Assembly (NCBI RefSeq): GCF_019599275.1
Contig: NZ_JAHZTD010000010.1
Span: 1-45,224, forward strand
Length of the DNA stretch: 45,224 nucleotides
Reading direction: 5' to 3'
From: Hymenobacter sp. HSC-4F20
GTDB lineage: Bacteria > Bacteroidota > Bacteroidia > Cytophagales > Hymenobacteraceae
Position numbers and translations under genes: made by a program. Every line of letters begins with the position of its first letter. Position 1 is the stretch's first letter. This document shows positions 14,534 to 23,682 of the stretch, one piece after another. A model generated the notes under the pieces. That model was not told the DNA's origin and did no database searches. It worked only from the letters and a program-made list of their open reading frames with translations.

Positions 14534-16621
14534 TCAAAACTTCATCCGTTGAATGCGCCACGCGTTCAGAATCGCGAGTAGAGCCACTCCGACGTCGGCA
14601 AACACGGCTTCCCACATCGTGGCCACGCCACCCGCTCCAAGAGCCAAGACGATGGCTTTCACTCCAAACGCCAGCCAGATGTTCTGCCACACGACTGAGT
14701 GGGTAGCGCGGGCAATGCGCCGAGCCGTCGCAATCTTGCTGGGGTGGTCTGTCTGAATGACCACGTCAGCTGTTTCAATCGTCGCGTCCGACCCCAAGCC
14801 GCCCATGGCAATTCCCACGTCGGCTAGGGCTACTACAGGTGCATCGTTCACCCCATCCCCCACAAACGCCAGCTTCCGACCTTCCGTGAGGTATTGCTGT
14901 ACATAACGGGCTTTGTCTTCCGGTAACAGCCCACCGTGGGCTTCGTCAATACCGAGCTCCTTGGCTACCCGCTGCGTAATGCTGTCCTTGTCCCCCGAGA
15001 GCATGACGATCTTCGTGATGCCGTCAGCCCGCAGTTCGCGCACGGTTTGCTTTGCGTCGGCTTTGGGAGCATCCGCCACCGTCAGGTAGCCGGCGTACTG
15101 ACCATTCACGGCCGCAACCACAATACTATCTATTACCTGATCTACTTCTGGAGGGTAGGGAACCTGAAACTTGGTTAACAGCTTGGTGTTGCCGGCCAGG
15201 ACGTCCAGGCCATCGACCCGGCCGCGCAGCCCGTGACCGGCTATTTCCTCCACGTTTTCCACCGCAACGCCTGCCACTGCGTTACCGACGTGCTGCACTA
15301 CGGCTTTGGCAATGGGGTGGGTCGATTTCGTTTCCAGGGTTCCGACCAGGCGCAACAGCTGCTTAGCGTCAAACCCAGCGGCGGGCTGCACCTGCTGCAC
15401 GGCAAACACGCCTTGAGTCAGCGTACCGGTCTTGTCCATCACCACAGTGTCGATTTCCCGCAGCACGTCCAGGAAGTTGGACCCCTTAAGCAGGATGCCG
15501 GCTCGGGAGGCCGCGCCGATGCCGCCGAAATAGCCCAGCGGAATGCTCACGACCAGGGCGCAGGGGCAGGAAATGACCAGGAAGACGAGCGCCCGGTAGA
15601 GCCAGTCCCGAAACACGTAGTCGTCCACCATGAAGTAGGGCACGACGAGGAGCAGCGCGGCCAGCAGCACGACGATGGGCGTGTAGATTTTGGCAAAGCG
15701 GGTGATGAACAGCTGGGTTTTCGCCTTACGCCCGACCGCGTCCTGCACCATGGACAGGATTTTGGCCAGCTTCGTATCCTGGTAAGTGGCCGTTACCTGT
15801 ACCTGCGCCAGTGACTCTTGGTTGATCATGCCGGCCAGTACTGCGTCCCCGGTTTGCTTGGTTTGAGGAGCCGACTCGCCGGTAAGAGCGGCCGTGTTGA
15901 AGCTGGCCGGTCCAGCTAGCAGGGTCCCGTCCAGGGCTACTTTCTCCCCGGGCTTCACCTCAATGGTATCGCCCAGCTGGACCTGCTTGGGATCCAGCAC
16001 CAGACTACGCCCCCCGCGCAGCACGGTAACTTCGGTGGCTTGAATCTCCAGCAGGGCCCGGATGCTGCGCTTGGCCCGGTTCACGGCCGCGTCCTGAAAC
16101 AGTTCGCCCACGGTATAGAACAGCATCACGGCGACTCCTTCCGGGTACTCGCCGATGGCAAACGCCCCGAGCGTGGCCAGGCTCATGAGTAGAAACTCGT
16201 TGAACACGTTCCCGGATGGAATACTGAGCACCGCCGCCTTGATGACTTTCCAGCCGACCAGCAAAAAGGCCACCCCGTACCACAGCAGGCGTACGGTGCC
16301 GCTAAAGAAGGAAACGTCGAAGTAGTCCAGCGCGATACCGGCCAGCAGCAGCGCCAGACTCACGCCCGGCCACAGGTAAGGGCTGGCTCCCGCATTTTCA
16401 TGGTCATGGTCGTCACCTTCTTCATGGGTGTGCCCGGCCTGGGCATCGGGTGTGGTATCCGCCGCTGGCGCGTGGTCATGACCGGGTACGTCGTGGCCCT
16501 GGGGCTCCGTCGCGGCGTCGGGAGAGAGTTGGTCGCGGGTCAGCGCGCCCACATTTTCGAGCTGCACCTGTTTGGCGGTGTTCAGCTCCTCGTTGGTTTT
16601 ATCTAGAGAAGGGTCAGGCAT
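14534..16621 (-). CDS. zntA: zinc/cadmium/lead-exporting P1B-type ATPase (ZntA-like)
   Basis: A 695-residue inner-membrane pump that expels divalent metal at the cost of ATP. The N-terminus has no HMA domain; instead residues about 35-75 are rich in His, Asp and Glu (GHDHAP, GHTHEEGDDHDH), a probable flexible zinc-binding tail. CPC is at 352-354 in the metal-transport helix, the phosphorylation motif DKTGT starts at Asp396, and LSGDK and GDGVNDAPV complete the ATP-binding domain. The final helix has VFADVGVALL, whose Asp is typical of P1B-2 (Zn/Cd/Pb) pumps. ATG at 16621 is preferred to one 8 codons upstream. It is the last gene of the czc-like operon, after the Fur-family regulator. Confidence 0.93.
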   Translation of the reverse strand: MPDPSLDKTNEELNTAKQVQLENVGALTRDQLSPDAATEPQGHDVPGHDHAPAADTTPDAQAGHTHEEGDDHDHENAGASPYLWPGVSLALLLAGIALDYFDVSFFSGTVRLLWYGVAFLLVGWKVIKAAVLSIPSGNVFNEFLLMSLATLGAFAIGEYPEGVAVMLFYTVGELFQDAAVNRAKRSIRALLEIQATEVTVLRGGRSLVLDPKQVQLGDTIEVKPGEKVALDGTLLAGPASFNTAALTGESAPQTKQTGDAVLAGMINQESLAQVQVTATYQDTKLAKILSMVQDAVGRKAKTQLFITRFAKIYTPIVVLLAALLLVVPYFMVDDYVFRDWLYRALVFLVISCPCALVVSIPLGYFGGIGAASRAGILLKGSNFLDVLREIDTVVMDKTGTLTQGVFAVQQVQPAAGFDAKQLLRLVGTLETKSTHPIAKAVVQHVGNAVAGVAVENVEEIAGHGLRGRVDGLDVLAGNTKLLTKFQVPYPPEVDQVIDSIVVAAVNGQYAGYLTVADAPKADAKQTVRELRADGITKIVMLSGDKDSITQRVAKELGIDEAHGGLLPEDKARYVQQYLTEGRKLAFVGDGVNDAPVVALADVGIAMGGLGSDATIETADVVIQTDHPSKIATARRIARATHSVVWQNIWLAFGVKAIVLALGAGGVATMWEAVFADVGVALLAILNAWRIQRMKF

Positions 16622-16675
16622 GAGCGGAAGAATGAGGTAGATCAACTAGAGGTGGCAAACCTCGGGGGCCGGACG

Positions 16676-16692
16676 ATGCAATGCTATTGCAT
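16676..16692. promoter_or_regulatory. 7-3-7 inverted repeat, candidate Fur/Zur-type box
   Basis: ATGCAAT-GCT-ATTGCAT is a perfect 7-base inverted repeat in the 75-bp gap between the Fur-family gene and zntA. Size, symmetry and A/T-rich arms resemble Fur-family operators. It would give zntA its own metal-controlled promoter inside the operon. Confidence 0.5.
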
Positions 16693-16696
16693 TGTT

Positions 16697-17119
16697 TCAG
16701 CCGGCGCTGGCGCAGTTCTCGCACAGCCCCTTCATCACCAGGCTGGTTTCCTGCACTTGGTACGCTCCTGGCAAGGCAATGATGGGTACCGCTACCGTGG
16801 GCAGGCAGGACGTTTCCCGGCAGCGGGTACAGAAGAAGTGCGCGTGCAGGTCCTGGTGGTGCTCCGGGGTGCAGCCGGGCTCGCACAGGGCAAATTTGAC
16901 GGCTCCGCTGCCGTCCTCGATGCGGTGCACGAGTCCCTTCTCGGTAAAGGTTTTCAGCGTGCGGTGCACGGTAATACGGTCCGCGTGCCCGAGCAGGAGT
17001 TCCACATCCGCCAAGCTGAGCGCGGCGGGGTGCCGTTGCAGCACCTCCAGCACGAGCAGGCGCATGGGCGTCGGCGTAATCTGCCGGGCGATGAGCGTGT
17101 CTTCTTGGGGGTGAGCCAT
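16697..17119 (-). CDS. Fur-family metal-responsive repressor (probably Zur-like)
   Basis: A 140-residue regulator. The winged helix covers residues about 12-75 (ITPTPMRLLVLEVLQRHPAA; DRITVHRTLKTFTEKGLVHR). The dimerisation domain has a His cluster (87, 88, 92, 94), CTRC at 97-100 and CENC at 133-136; the two CxxC pairs form the structural zinc site of the family. Placement between a CzcB-like adaptor and a ZntA-like ATPase points to zinc, cadmium or cobalt sensing. Zur normally represses uptake, so a role in controlling efflux would be unusual and may involve derepression or an altered metal response. The stop of the upstream gene is not overlapping; the downstream adaptor starts 3 bp away in coordinate order. 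Confidence 0.88.
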   Translation of the reverse strand: MAHPQEDTLIARQITPTPMRLLVLEVLQRHPAALSLADVELLLGHADRITVHRTLKTFTEKGLVHRIEDGSGAVKFALCEPGCTPEHHQDLHAHFFCTRCRETSCLPTVAVPIIALPGAYQVQETSLVMKGLCENCASAG

Positions 17120-17122
17120 GGT

Positions 17123-18304
17123 CTATTCTTCTTCTTCGGCGTTTTTCATCTTGGCGAGCAACGAGTAGGCTCCCGTCGTGACGAACGTGGTTGTGGCCGG
17201 CACGGCTTCGGGCAAGGTGACTTCCGTGAAGTTGTCCTCGCTACGCCCCAGCGTAACGGGCACCATCCGGTAGCGGCCCGGTGCTTCCACCGCGTAGGCG
17301 TAGTTCTTGCCCTCAAAGCGCACCAGAGCCGCGTCCGGTAGCACGGGAGCATCCGTGCGGCCGGTTTCAATCATGGCGCGCACGTAGAGGCCCGGCAGCA
17401 AGGCTGGGTCGTTTTCCTGGTCGAGATGGCCATGTACCCGTACCGTCCGGTCCTCGCCGATGGCTTTGCCGACCAGGTACACGTGAGCTGTGCGCTCCCG
17501 GTGGGAGCCGGTAGAGTCGCTGGCCAGGGTAAAGCGGATCAGCTGCCCCTTTTGTACCCGGGCCACATCCCGCTCGAAGACGGTGAGCTCGACGTGCAGG
17601 TGTTCGGGGTCCACGATTTCAAACAGGGCATCGGTGGCCGTCACGGCCTGGCCGACCGTCACGTTCACGGCACGCACAAACCCCGCCCGGGGAGCCCGCA
17701 GGCTTGCCGTAGTAACCATCTTGCCGCCTACCGGAAGGCCGGCCAGCCGCAATCGGGCAGCCTGCGCGTTAGTCTGTACCTGTAAGGCGTTGTAGTCGGC
17801 CTGGGCACGCTGATAGTTCTTTTGCGGGGCGACTTCCTGCTCGTAGAGCTCTTTCTGGCGGGCAAGCTCCGTGCGGGCGTAGGCCAACCGGGCGCGGGTT
17901 TCCAGGTAGTCCTGCTGCAGGGTCACGAACTCCGGGTTGCGGATGGTGGCCAGCACCTCACCTTTGCGCACGCGGGCTCCTTGCAGCAGCTCGGTGCTTT
18001 CCACGAAGCCCCCCAGCGGGGCAGTAATGGAGACGGCACTCTCCGGCGGTACGTCCAGGGTACCCGTTACCGCCAACCCGGCTCCCATCGGGCGGCTCTG
18101 GATGCGTCCGGTCTGGATACCCGCCGCTTGCTGCTCGGCGGGCGAAAGGGAAACCAAGTCCGAGGATTCTTCTGCTCCTTCGACTTCCTCTCCCTCCGCC
18201 GACGCGGGTGTCTGGGTAGCTTCGGCCGTTTCGTTCTCGTTCTTATTGGTACAGCTGGCCACGGTCAGGCTCAGCAGCAACATCAGGGTTGCAATCTTAT
18301 GCAT
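17123..18304 (-). CDS. czcB: RND efflux periplasmic adaptor, CzcB-like lipoprotein
   Basis: A 393-residue membrane-fusion protein linking the inner-membrane pump to the outer-membrane channel. The lipobox Cys is residue 18 (LTVASC). A Glu/Ala-rich linker follows. The barrel-sandwich half-motifs are ITAPLGGFVESTELLQGARV and SLRAPRAGFVRAVNVTVGQA, with an alpha-hairpin between them (TLQQDYLETRARLAYARTEL). The rest forms the beta-barrel and membrane-proximal domains. ATG at 18304 gives the signal peptide; the longer frame does not. It lies between the CzcA-TolC fusion and the Fur-family gene, with gaps of 28 and 3 bp, so it is in the same operon. Confidence 0.9.
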   Translation of the reverse strand: MHKIATLMLLLSLTVASCTNKNENETAEATQTPASAEGEEVEGAEESSDLVSLSPAEQQAAGIQTGRIQSRPMGAGLAVTGTLDVPPESAVSITAPLGGFVESTELLQGARVRKGEVLATIRNPEFVTLQQDYLETRARLAYARTELARQKELYEQEVAPQKNYQRAQADYNALQVQTNAQAARLRLAGLPVGGKMVTTASLRAPRAGFVRAVNVTVGQAVTATDALFEIVDPEHLHVELTVFERDVARVQKGQLIRFTLASDSTGSHRERTAHVYLVGKAIGEDRTVRVHGHLDQENDPALLPGLYVRAMIETGRTDAPVLPDAALVRFEGKNYAYAVEAPGRYRMVPVTLGRSEDNFTEVTLPEAVPATTTFVTTGAYSLLAKMKNAEEEE

Positions 18305-18332
18305 TGGGTTCGGTTCAGGAAAAGGAGTTGCC

Positions 18333-21300
18333 TTACTGGGCGGTAGCGCCCAGCAGGTAGTCCAGGTCAATGGCGGTTTGATTGTGCTGGAGCACGGCGT
18401 CCAGGTACGCGGTGCGCACGCTCAGGGCACGCTCCAGGTTGAGCAGCAGCTCGGAGTAGGTTGTTTCACCGGCCTTGTAGGCGCGCTGGCTGAGCCGGAC
18501 GATGACGGCTGCTTGTGGTAGGCCGGTCTGCTCGTAGAACTGCACGCGCTGGTGTTGCTCCTGCAGGCGCAGGCGTAGCTCCTCCAGTTGGCTGGCAGCT
18601 TCCGCCCGGTAGCGCTGGTAGGTCGCCGTGGCGACCTGCTCCTGCAACTGGGCGGCCTGCACCCGGGCCTTCTGGGGGCCGCGCAGTAGGGGAATCGCTA
18701 CGCCGGCCTGTACGCTCTGGAACCGGTCGCCGGTGCCGTAGGTCGTGGCTTGTCCGTCTATCTCGTACGTACCGCGCAGGGACTGATTGGTATAGCCCAC
18801 GCTCACTTGGGGCAGTCCTTGGGCTTTCTCCACGCGGGTTTCCGCCCGGCGCTCGGCAATCTGCTGCTGTAATACCCGCGCCTGGGGAGTGAGAGCCAGC
18901 ACCGCGGTGTCCGCAGCGACGAACGGAGTAGGCAGCAGGTGCACCGTGCTGTCGGCGATGGTCACGGGTTGGGGTGCTTGCAGCAGGGCCTGCAGCTGAC
19001 GCTGGGCAATGGCGTAATCCGCCCGGACCTGAGCCAACAGGTTCTGCGTTTCGCCCTGCTGAATCAACGCATTGGCGGGCTCCAGGCGGGCAGCCTCGCC
19101 GGTTTTGAAGCGGAGCTGGGCCGAGCGCAGAAACTCGCGGTAGATGCTGTCCTGGCCGCGCAGGGTACGCAGCCGATGCCGGGCGTGGACCGCTTGCTCA
19201 TAGCTGCGTCGTACCTGCCGGCGGAGTTCGGCCTGCACCTGGGCCAGCTGCTGCTCCCGGCCGCTGATCTGAGCTTGACTCAGCCCCGCCTGAGCTTTAT
19301 AGTACCCCGGCAGCGCAATGGTCTGCCCGATGCTGAGCACGTTGTCGGAGAGAGGGGAGTTGACTTGCCCGTAGGTACCCAGCACCGTGGTGCGGCCGAC
19401 GTCAAAGGAAGTGCGTCGCAGGGCTTGCTGTGCCTGCAAAGAGCGTTGCGCGGCCTGTACCGTGCCGTTAGCCTGCAGCGCTTGTCCTACGGCCTGGGTG
19501 GCAGTCAGAGGACCCTGGGCGTGCGCTGGCGTGCTCTTCAGTACTCCACTCAGCCCCAGTGCCACGAGCAGCACCGAAACGGGCAAGGAACGGGAAGCTG
19601 TCGGCTGCGGAGCAGATGTCTTACCACGCTCAGATAAGGCATACAGCACGGGGAGCACCAGCAACGTCAGCAGGGTTGCGGTGACTAGTCCACCGATTAC
19701 CACGGTTGCTAGGGGACGCTGCACTTCCGCGCCGGCCGAGGTAGACAAGGCCATGGGCAGAAAGCCCAGCGAGGCCACCGTGGCCGTCATCAGCACGGGT
19801 CGTAGGCGTACCTGAGTGCCTTCCAGAATGCGTTGGTAGAGGTCCGTGCGGCCTTCTTCTTTGAGTTGATTGAAGTAGCCGATCAGCACGATGCCGTTGA
19901 GCACCGCTACCCCGAACAGGGCAATGAAGCCCACCCCGGCCGAGATGCTGAAGGGCATGCCGCGCAGCCACAGGGCCAGCACCCCACCGATGGCCGAGAG
20001 GGGAATGGCCGTGAAGATGAGCACCGACTGCTTCAGAGACTTGAAGGTGAAGAACAGGAGCACGAAGATGAGCCCCAGCGCCACGGGCACGGCGATGCTT
20101 AGGCGCTCGGTGGCCTGGCGCAGGTTCTCGAACTGCCCGCCGTAGGTGGTGTAGTAACCGGGCGCAAACTTCAACTGCTGATCCACTTTGCCCTGCAGCT
20201 CCGTTACCACGCTTTCCACGTCCCGGCCGCGCACATTGAATGCCACCGTAATCCGGCGCTTGGCGTCATCGCGCTGAATCTGGTTGGGGCCTTCCTGCAG
20301 GTCTACCGACGCTACCTGCTCCAGCGGAATCTGCTCGCCGGCCGGGGTGGCTACCAGCAGCTGGCGCACGTTGCCGATGTTCTGGCGCAACTCCGGGGCC
20401 AGGCGCAGCACCACGTCAAAGCGTCGCTCCTGCTCGAAGAGCTGGCCGGCACTCTGCCCGGCAAAGGCCGTCTGCACCGTGCGATTCACGTCCTCAGCGT
20501 TGAGGCCAAAGCGGGCCAGGCGGTTGCGGTCCAGCTTCACCACGATCTGCGGCAGACCGGTGACCTGCTCCACGTATACGTCCTCCGCGCCCTCCACCTG
20601 GCGTACCAGACGGGCGGCACGCTCGGCGTAGGAAGCCAGCTGCTGCAGGTCCTCGCCGTAGATTTTCAAGACCACATCCTGCTTAGCCCCGCTGATGAGC
20701 TCGTTGAAGCGCATCTGGATGGGCTGCTGAAAGCCGAAGGTGACCCCGGGAATCACGCTCAATGCTTCGGCCATCTTCTCGGCCAGCTCTTCCTGCGTGT
20801 TGGCCGAGGTCCACTTCCCCTGATCCTTCTCCAGAATTACCATCACGTCGGCGGCTTCCACCGGCATGGGGTCCGTGGGAATCTCGGCCGCGCCGATCTT
20901 GGCCACCACTTCCTTGACCTCGGGAAACTGTTTCTGCAGGATGCTCGCGGCTTGCTGGCTTTTCTCTGCTGTGTAACTCAGCGACGAACCGGTCAGCGTG
21001 CGCATTTCGATGGCAAAGTCGCCTTCCGCGAGCTGGGGGATAAACTCCCCGCCCAGGGTACGGAACAGCAGCAGAGCGCCGGCAAATAGAACCAGAGCCG
21101 CTGACAACACCACTGTCTTCCGGCGTAGGGCCCACTCCAGCACCGGCCGGTAGCGGGCTTCCAGCCAGCTCATCATCCGGTCGGAGAAGTTGCGCTTGGG
21201 CTGAGTCGAGCGGCTCAGCGCCAAGGCCGACATCATGGGCACGTAGGTAAGCGAGAGGATGAAAGCGCCGACGATGGCAAAGGCGACCGTCTCGGCCATG

Positions 21301-22736
21301 GGCCGGAACATCTTCCCCTCGATGCCGGCTAGTGCCAGCAGGGGCAGGTACACAATCAGGATGATGATTTCCCCAAAGGCTGCCGAGGAGCGAATCTTGC
21401 TGGCCGCGTGGTAGGTCTCCTCGTTCATCTGCGCGCTGGTCAGCCGGTTGCCCGGCACCTGGAGCTGCCCGCCGTGCAGGCGGTGCACGATGGCTTCGAC
21501 GATAATCACGGCTCCGTCCACGACCAGGCCGAAGTCGATGGCCCCCAGCGAGAGCAGGTTGCCGGACACCCCGAATAGGCGCATCAGGCTGATGGCAAAG
21601 AGCATGGCCAGCGGAATGACCGAAGCCACTACCAGCCCGGCGCGCCAGTTGCCCAGGAAGAGCACCAGTACGAACAGCACAATCAGGGCCCCCTCGATCA
21701 GGTTGGTCTGTACCGTGCTGATGGCGCGGCCGACCAGGTCGGAACGGTCCAGGTACACGTCGATGGTGACGCCTTCGGGCAGGGACTTGCGCACGGTCTC
21801 CATGCGCTGCTTCACGGCGTTGATGACCTCGTTGGCATTGGCCCCCTTGAGCATGAGCACCAAGCCCCCGGTCACTTCCCCTTCCGCGTTCCGGGTCATG
21901 GCTCCGTAGCGTACGGCCGAGCCCAGACGTACCTCGGCTACGTCACGCACCAGCACCGGCATGCCCCCTTGGGTACTGCGCACAACGATGTTACCCAGAT
22001 CGGCGGCATTCTCGGCCAGTCCTTCGGTGCGGATAAAGTAGGCAGTGGGCTTCTGATCCAGGTAGGCCCCGCCCGCATTTTGATTGTTGCGCGAAACGGC
22101 CTGGTAAACCTGCTCCGTGGTAACCCCGAGCGAGCGGAGCCGGGTAGGGTCCAGCCGGATTTCAAACTGCTTGAGTTGCCCGCCGAAGCTGGCCACGTCC
22201 GCCACGCCGGGTGTGCCCAGCAACTGCCGCCGCACAATCCAGTCCTGAATGGTGCGCAGCTCGCGGGCATCGTACTTCTGCTCGTAGCCGGGTTTGGCCC
22301 GTACCAGATACTGATACACCTCGCCCAGGCCGGTGCTGACCGGGGCCATTTCCGGCCGGCCGATACTGGCGGGAATCTGGCTTTCCGCCTCGCGCAGCCG
22401 CTCGCCGACCTGCTGGCGGGCCCAGTAAATGTCAATCTTGTCCTCGAAGACGATGGTGACGACCGAGAGGCCAAAGCGGGAAAAGGAGCGCACTTCCTCC
22501 CGGCCGGGAATGGTGGCCAGGCTCTGCTCCACGGGGAAGGATACGAGGCGCTCGATGTCGCTGGCTGCCAGGGAGGGGGCCACCGTGTAGACGACGACCT
22601 GGTTGGTGGTAATGTCGGGTACCGCGTCAATCGGCAGCCGGCTCAGTGAGTAGCTGCCCCAGGCAATCAGCGCCAGGGTGAGCAGCCCGATGATGAGCTT
22701 GTTGTGAATAGAAAAATAGATCAGCCGGTCGAACAT
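18333..22736 (-). CDS. czcA: heavy-metal RND pump fused to a TolC-type outer-membrane channel domain (CzcA-CzcC fusion)
   Basis: A 1467-residue protein. Residues 1-1040 form a complete HME-type RND pump: first helix IIGLLTLALIAWGSYSL, periplasmic porter domains, and the proton-relay helix IDFGLVVDGAVIIVEAIVHR, the D-G-A-V type of zinc/cobalt/cadmium pumps. After the last pump helix, a hydrophobic signal-like segment (SLPVSVLLVALGLSGVLKS, then THE-like STPAHAQ end near 1045-1070) leads into a TolC-family domain with paired helices, such as AQAVGQALQANG-like and YSELLLNLERALSVRTAYLD. Such fusions occur in Bacteroidota. The retained signal-like segment would carry the chain across the inner membrane or be cut to release the channel. 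Substrate is inferred from neighbours. Confidence 0.92.
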   Translation of the reverse strand: MFDRLIYFSIHNKLIIGLLTLALIAWGSYSLSRLPIDAVPDITTNQVVVYTVAPSLAASDIERLVSFPVEQSLATIPGREEVRSFSRFGLSVVTIVFEDKIDIYWARQQVGERLREAESQIPASIGRPEMAPVSTGLGEVYQYLVRAKPGYEQKYDARELRTIQDWIVRRQLLGTPGVADVASFGGQLKQFEIRLDPTRLRSLGVTTEQVYQAVSRNNQNAGGAYLDQKPTAYFIRTEGLAENAADLGNIVVRSTQGGMPVLVRDVAEVRLGSAVRYGAMTRNAEGEVTGGLVLMLKGANANEVINAVKQRMETVRKSLPEGVTIDVYLDRSDLVGRAISTVQTNLIEGALIVLFVLVLFLGNWRAGLVVASVIPLAMLFAISLMRLFGVSGNLLSLGAIDFGLVVDGAVIIVEAIVHRLHGGQLQVPGNRLTSAQMNEETYHAASKIRSSAAFGEIIILIVYLPLLALAGIEGKMFRPMAETVAFAIVGAFILSLTYVPMMSALALSRSTQPKRNFSDRMMSWLEARYRPVLEWALRRKTVVLSAALVLFAGALLLFRTLGGEFIPQLAEGDFAIEMRTLTGSSLSYTAEKSQQAASILQKQFPEVKEVVAKIGAAEIPTDPMPVEAADVMVILEKDQGKWTSANTQEELAEKMAEALSVIPGVTFGFQQPIQMRFNELISGAKQDVVLKIYGEDLQQLASYAERAARLVRQVEGAEDVYVEQVTGLPQIVVKLDRNRLARFGLNAEDVNRTVQTAFAGQSAGQLFEQERRFDVVLRLAPELRQNIGNVRQLLVATPAGEQIPLEQVASVDLQEGPNQIQRDDAKRRITVAFNVRGRDVESVVTELQGKVDQQLKFAPGYYTTYGGQFENLRQATERLSIAVPVALGLIFVLLFFTFKSLKQSVLIFTAIPLSAIGGVLALWLRGMPFSISAGVGFIALFGVAVLNGIVLIGYFNQLKEEGRTDLYQRILEGTQVRLRPVLMTATVASLGFLPMALSTSAGAEVQRPLATVVIGGLVTATLLTLLVLPVLYALSERGKTSAPQPTASRSLPVSVLLVALGLSGVLKSTPAHAQGPLTATQAVGQALQANGTVQAAQRSLQAQQALRRTSFDVGRTTVLGTYGQVNSPLSDNVLSIGQTIALPGYYKAQAGLSQAQISGREQQLAQVQAELRRQVRRSYEQAVHARHRLRTLRGQDSIYREFLRSAQLRFKTGEAARLEPANALIQQGETQNLLAQVRADYAIAQRQLQALLQAPQPVTIADSTVHLLPTPFVAADTAVLALTPQARVLQQQIAERRAETRVEKAQGLPQVSVGYTNQSLRGTYEIDGQATTYGTGDRFQSVQAGVAIPLLRGPQKARVQAAQLQEQVATATYQRYRAEAASQLEELRLRLQEQHQRVQFYEQTGLPQAAVIVRLSQRAYKAGETTYSELLLNLERALSVRTAYLDAVLQHNQTAIDLDYLLGATAQ

Positions 22737-22921
22737 CCGTCGCTGGGGTAAGGTCTAACGCTTCCGTAAAACCCTGCCTGACCGGCCGTTCCGGCCACGC
22801 GGGCGGGAACGGCACGGGAGGTACTCCCACCAGGACGCGATGCGCCCATACGAGGGGTAGTCCGTGGCATACAGACACGAACTGCCCTTGAGGAGTACTC
22901 AGCAGGAAAAAGGGGGGAGGG

Positions 22922-23251
22922 TTAGACCCGCGGCGGTTGCCAGACGGCGGCGGGTGCCCGCGTCGGGGCGGCAGCTAGAGAATGGGCATGACGTTCCGTA
23001 GAACCCCATTCCAGCGCGTTCTGCAAGGCAGGAGCTGCCAGGGAAGGTAATGGAGAGACGGCACCACCACAGCAATGGCATTGGCACAGGGGGGAACACC
23101 AGTCTCCGACATCGGCCGCGCTACAATCAGCGTGGGAGGAAGCCGCCACGATGGTCTGCGTCTGGTCCTGGCACACAGCTACCTCATCAGCACACGTCAG
23201 CGTCGACAGGCAGGCGAAGTAAAAGGCGAAGAACAGAGACAGGAAACGCAT
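22922..23251 (-). CDS. small exported Cys/His-rich protein (DUF6660-like)
   Basis: A 109-residue protein with a signal peptide (MRFLSLFFAFYFACLSTLTC). A cluster CSPLCQCHCCGG follows after residue 50, a likely metal-binding patch, and the tail is Ala/Pro-rich. It resembles small exported proteins I associate with the DUF6660 label that precede czc-type operons in Bacteroidota. It leads the minus-strand operon 185 bp before the czcA fusion. A periplasmic metal-buffering role is inferred. Confidence 0.65.
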   Translation of the reverse strand: MRFLSLFFAFYFACLSTLTCADEVAVCQDQTQTIVAASSHADCSAADVGDWCSPLCQCHCCGGAVSPLPSLAAPALQNALEWGSTERHAHSLAAAPTRAPAAVWQPPRV

Positions 23252-23256
23252 CTAGG

Positions 23257-23264
23257 CAAAGGTA
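23257..23264 (-). promoter_or_regulatory. -7 promoter element of the zinc-type efflux operon
   Basis: On the minus strand TACCTTTG fits TAnnTTTG exactly, only 5 bp from the ATG at 23251. Transcription would begin at or near the start codon, so the message may be leaderless. A clear -33 TTTG is lacking, which suits an activated or weak promoter. GTTCC-GGGAT-GGAAC (23268-23282) overlaps the upstream side and could be an operator. Confidence 0.55.
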
Positions 23265-23682
23265 GTAGTTCCGGGATGGAACTGCTGCTTGTACCGGCTA
23301 GAGCTGGGAAAGGTTCCTCACCCAGCACCAGTTGAGCGCTGCCAAGCCGACCGCATACTCGCGTGTTTCACTGGCTAAGTAACTCCTCACCAGCACCCAA
23401 GCCGACAACATGGATTTTAGCTTATAACACGAACTCTACCAACGTGATGATTCTGTCCGCATCAGGTGATATGGGAGAGTTCAGACATCAGACAAGCAAG
23501 AAGGATGACAGATGTCCCGAGTTTACGTCATAGTGCGAGTTTTAACACCCTTCATACCTCACGACGACGCAACACGGTCACAGAAAGGGGCTCGATCAGA
23601 TGGATGGTACACCATCAATTTCAGAGCGAGTCCCTTTCTGTGACCTACCCAGTTGTATGCTGCAGTCGGACTTAGGGGCTGG
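23265..23682. other. gene-free region between the efflux operon and metallochaperone gene
   Basis: No credible coding frame is seen on either strand. The main content is the nested inverted repeat at 23576-23645; the rest shows nothing recognisable apart from the operon promoter at its left edge. Confidence 0.6.
23576..23645. repeat. 70-bp nested inverted repeat
   Basis: Outer arms 23576-23594 and 23627-23645 pair at 18 of 19 positions (GGTCACAGAAAGGGGCTCG against its partner). The 32-base interior contains a second hairpin, GATGG-TACA-CCATC (23603-23616). It lies just past the stop of the metallochaperone gene on the minus strand. It could be a terminator without a T-run, a small non-autonomous mobile element or a folded RNA. 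It does not match an insertion sequence end known to me. Confidence 0.7.

Noticed and set aside
23576..23645. Considered an integron attC site
   Set aside because: The arms lack the attC core patterns I know and there is no integrase or cassette gene nearby.
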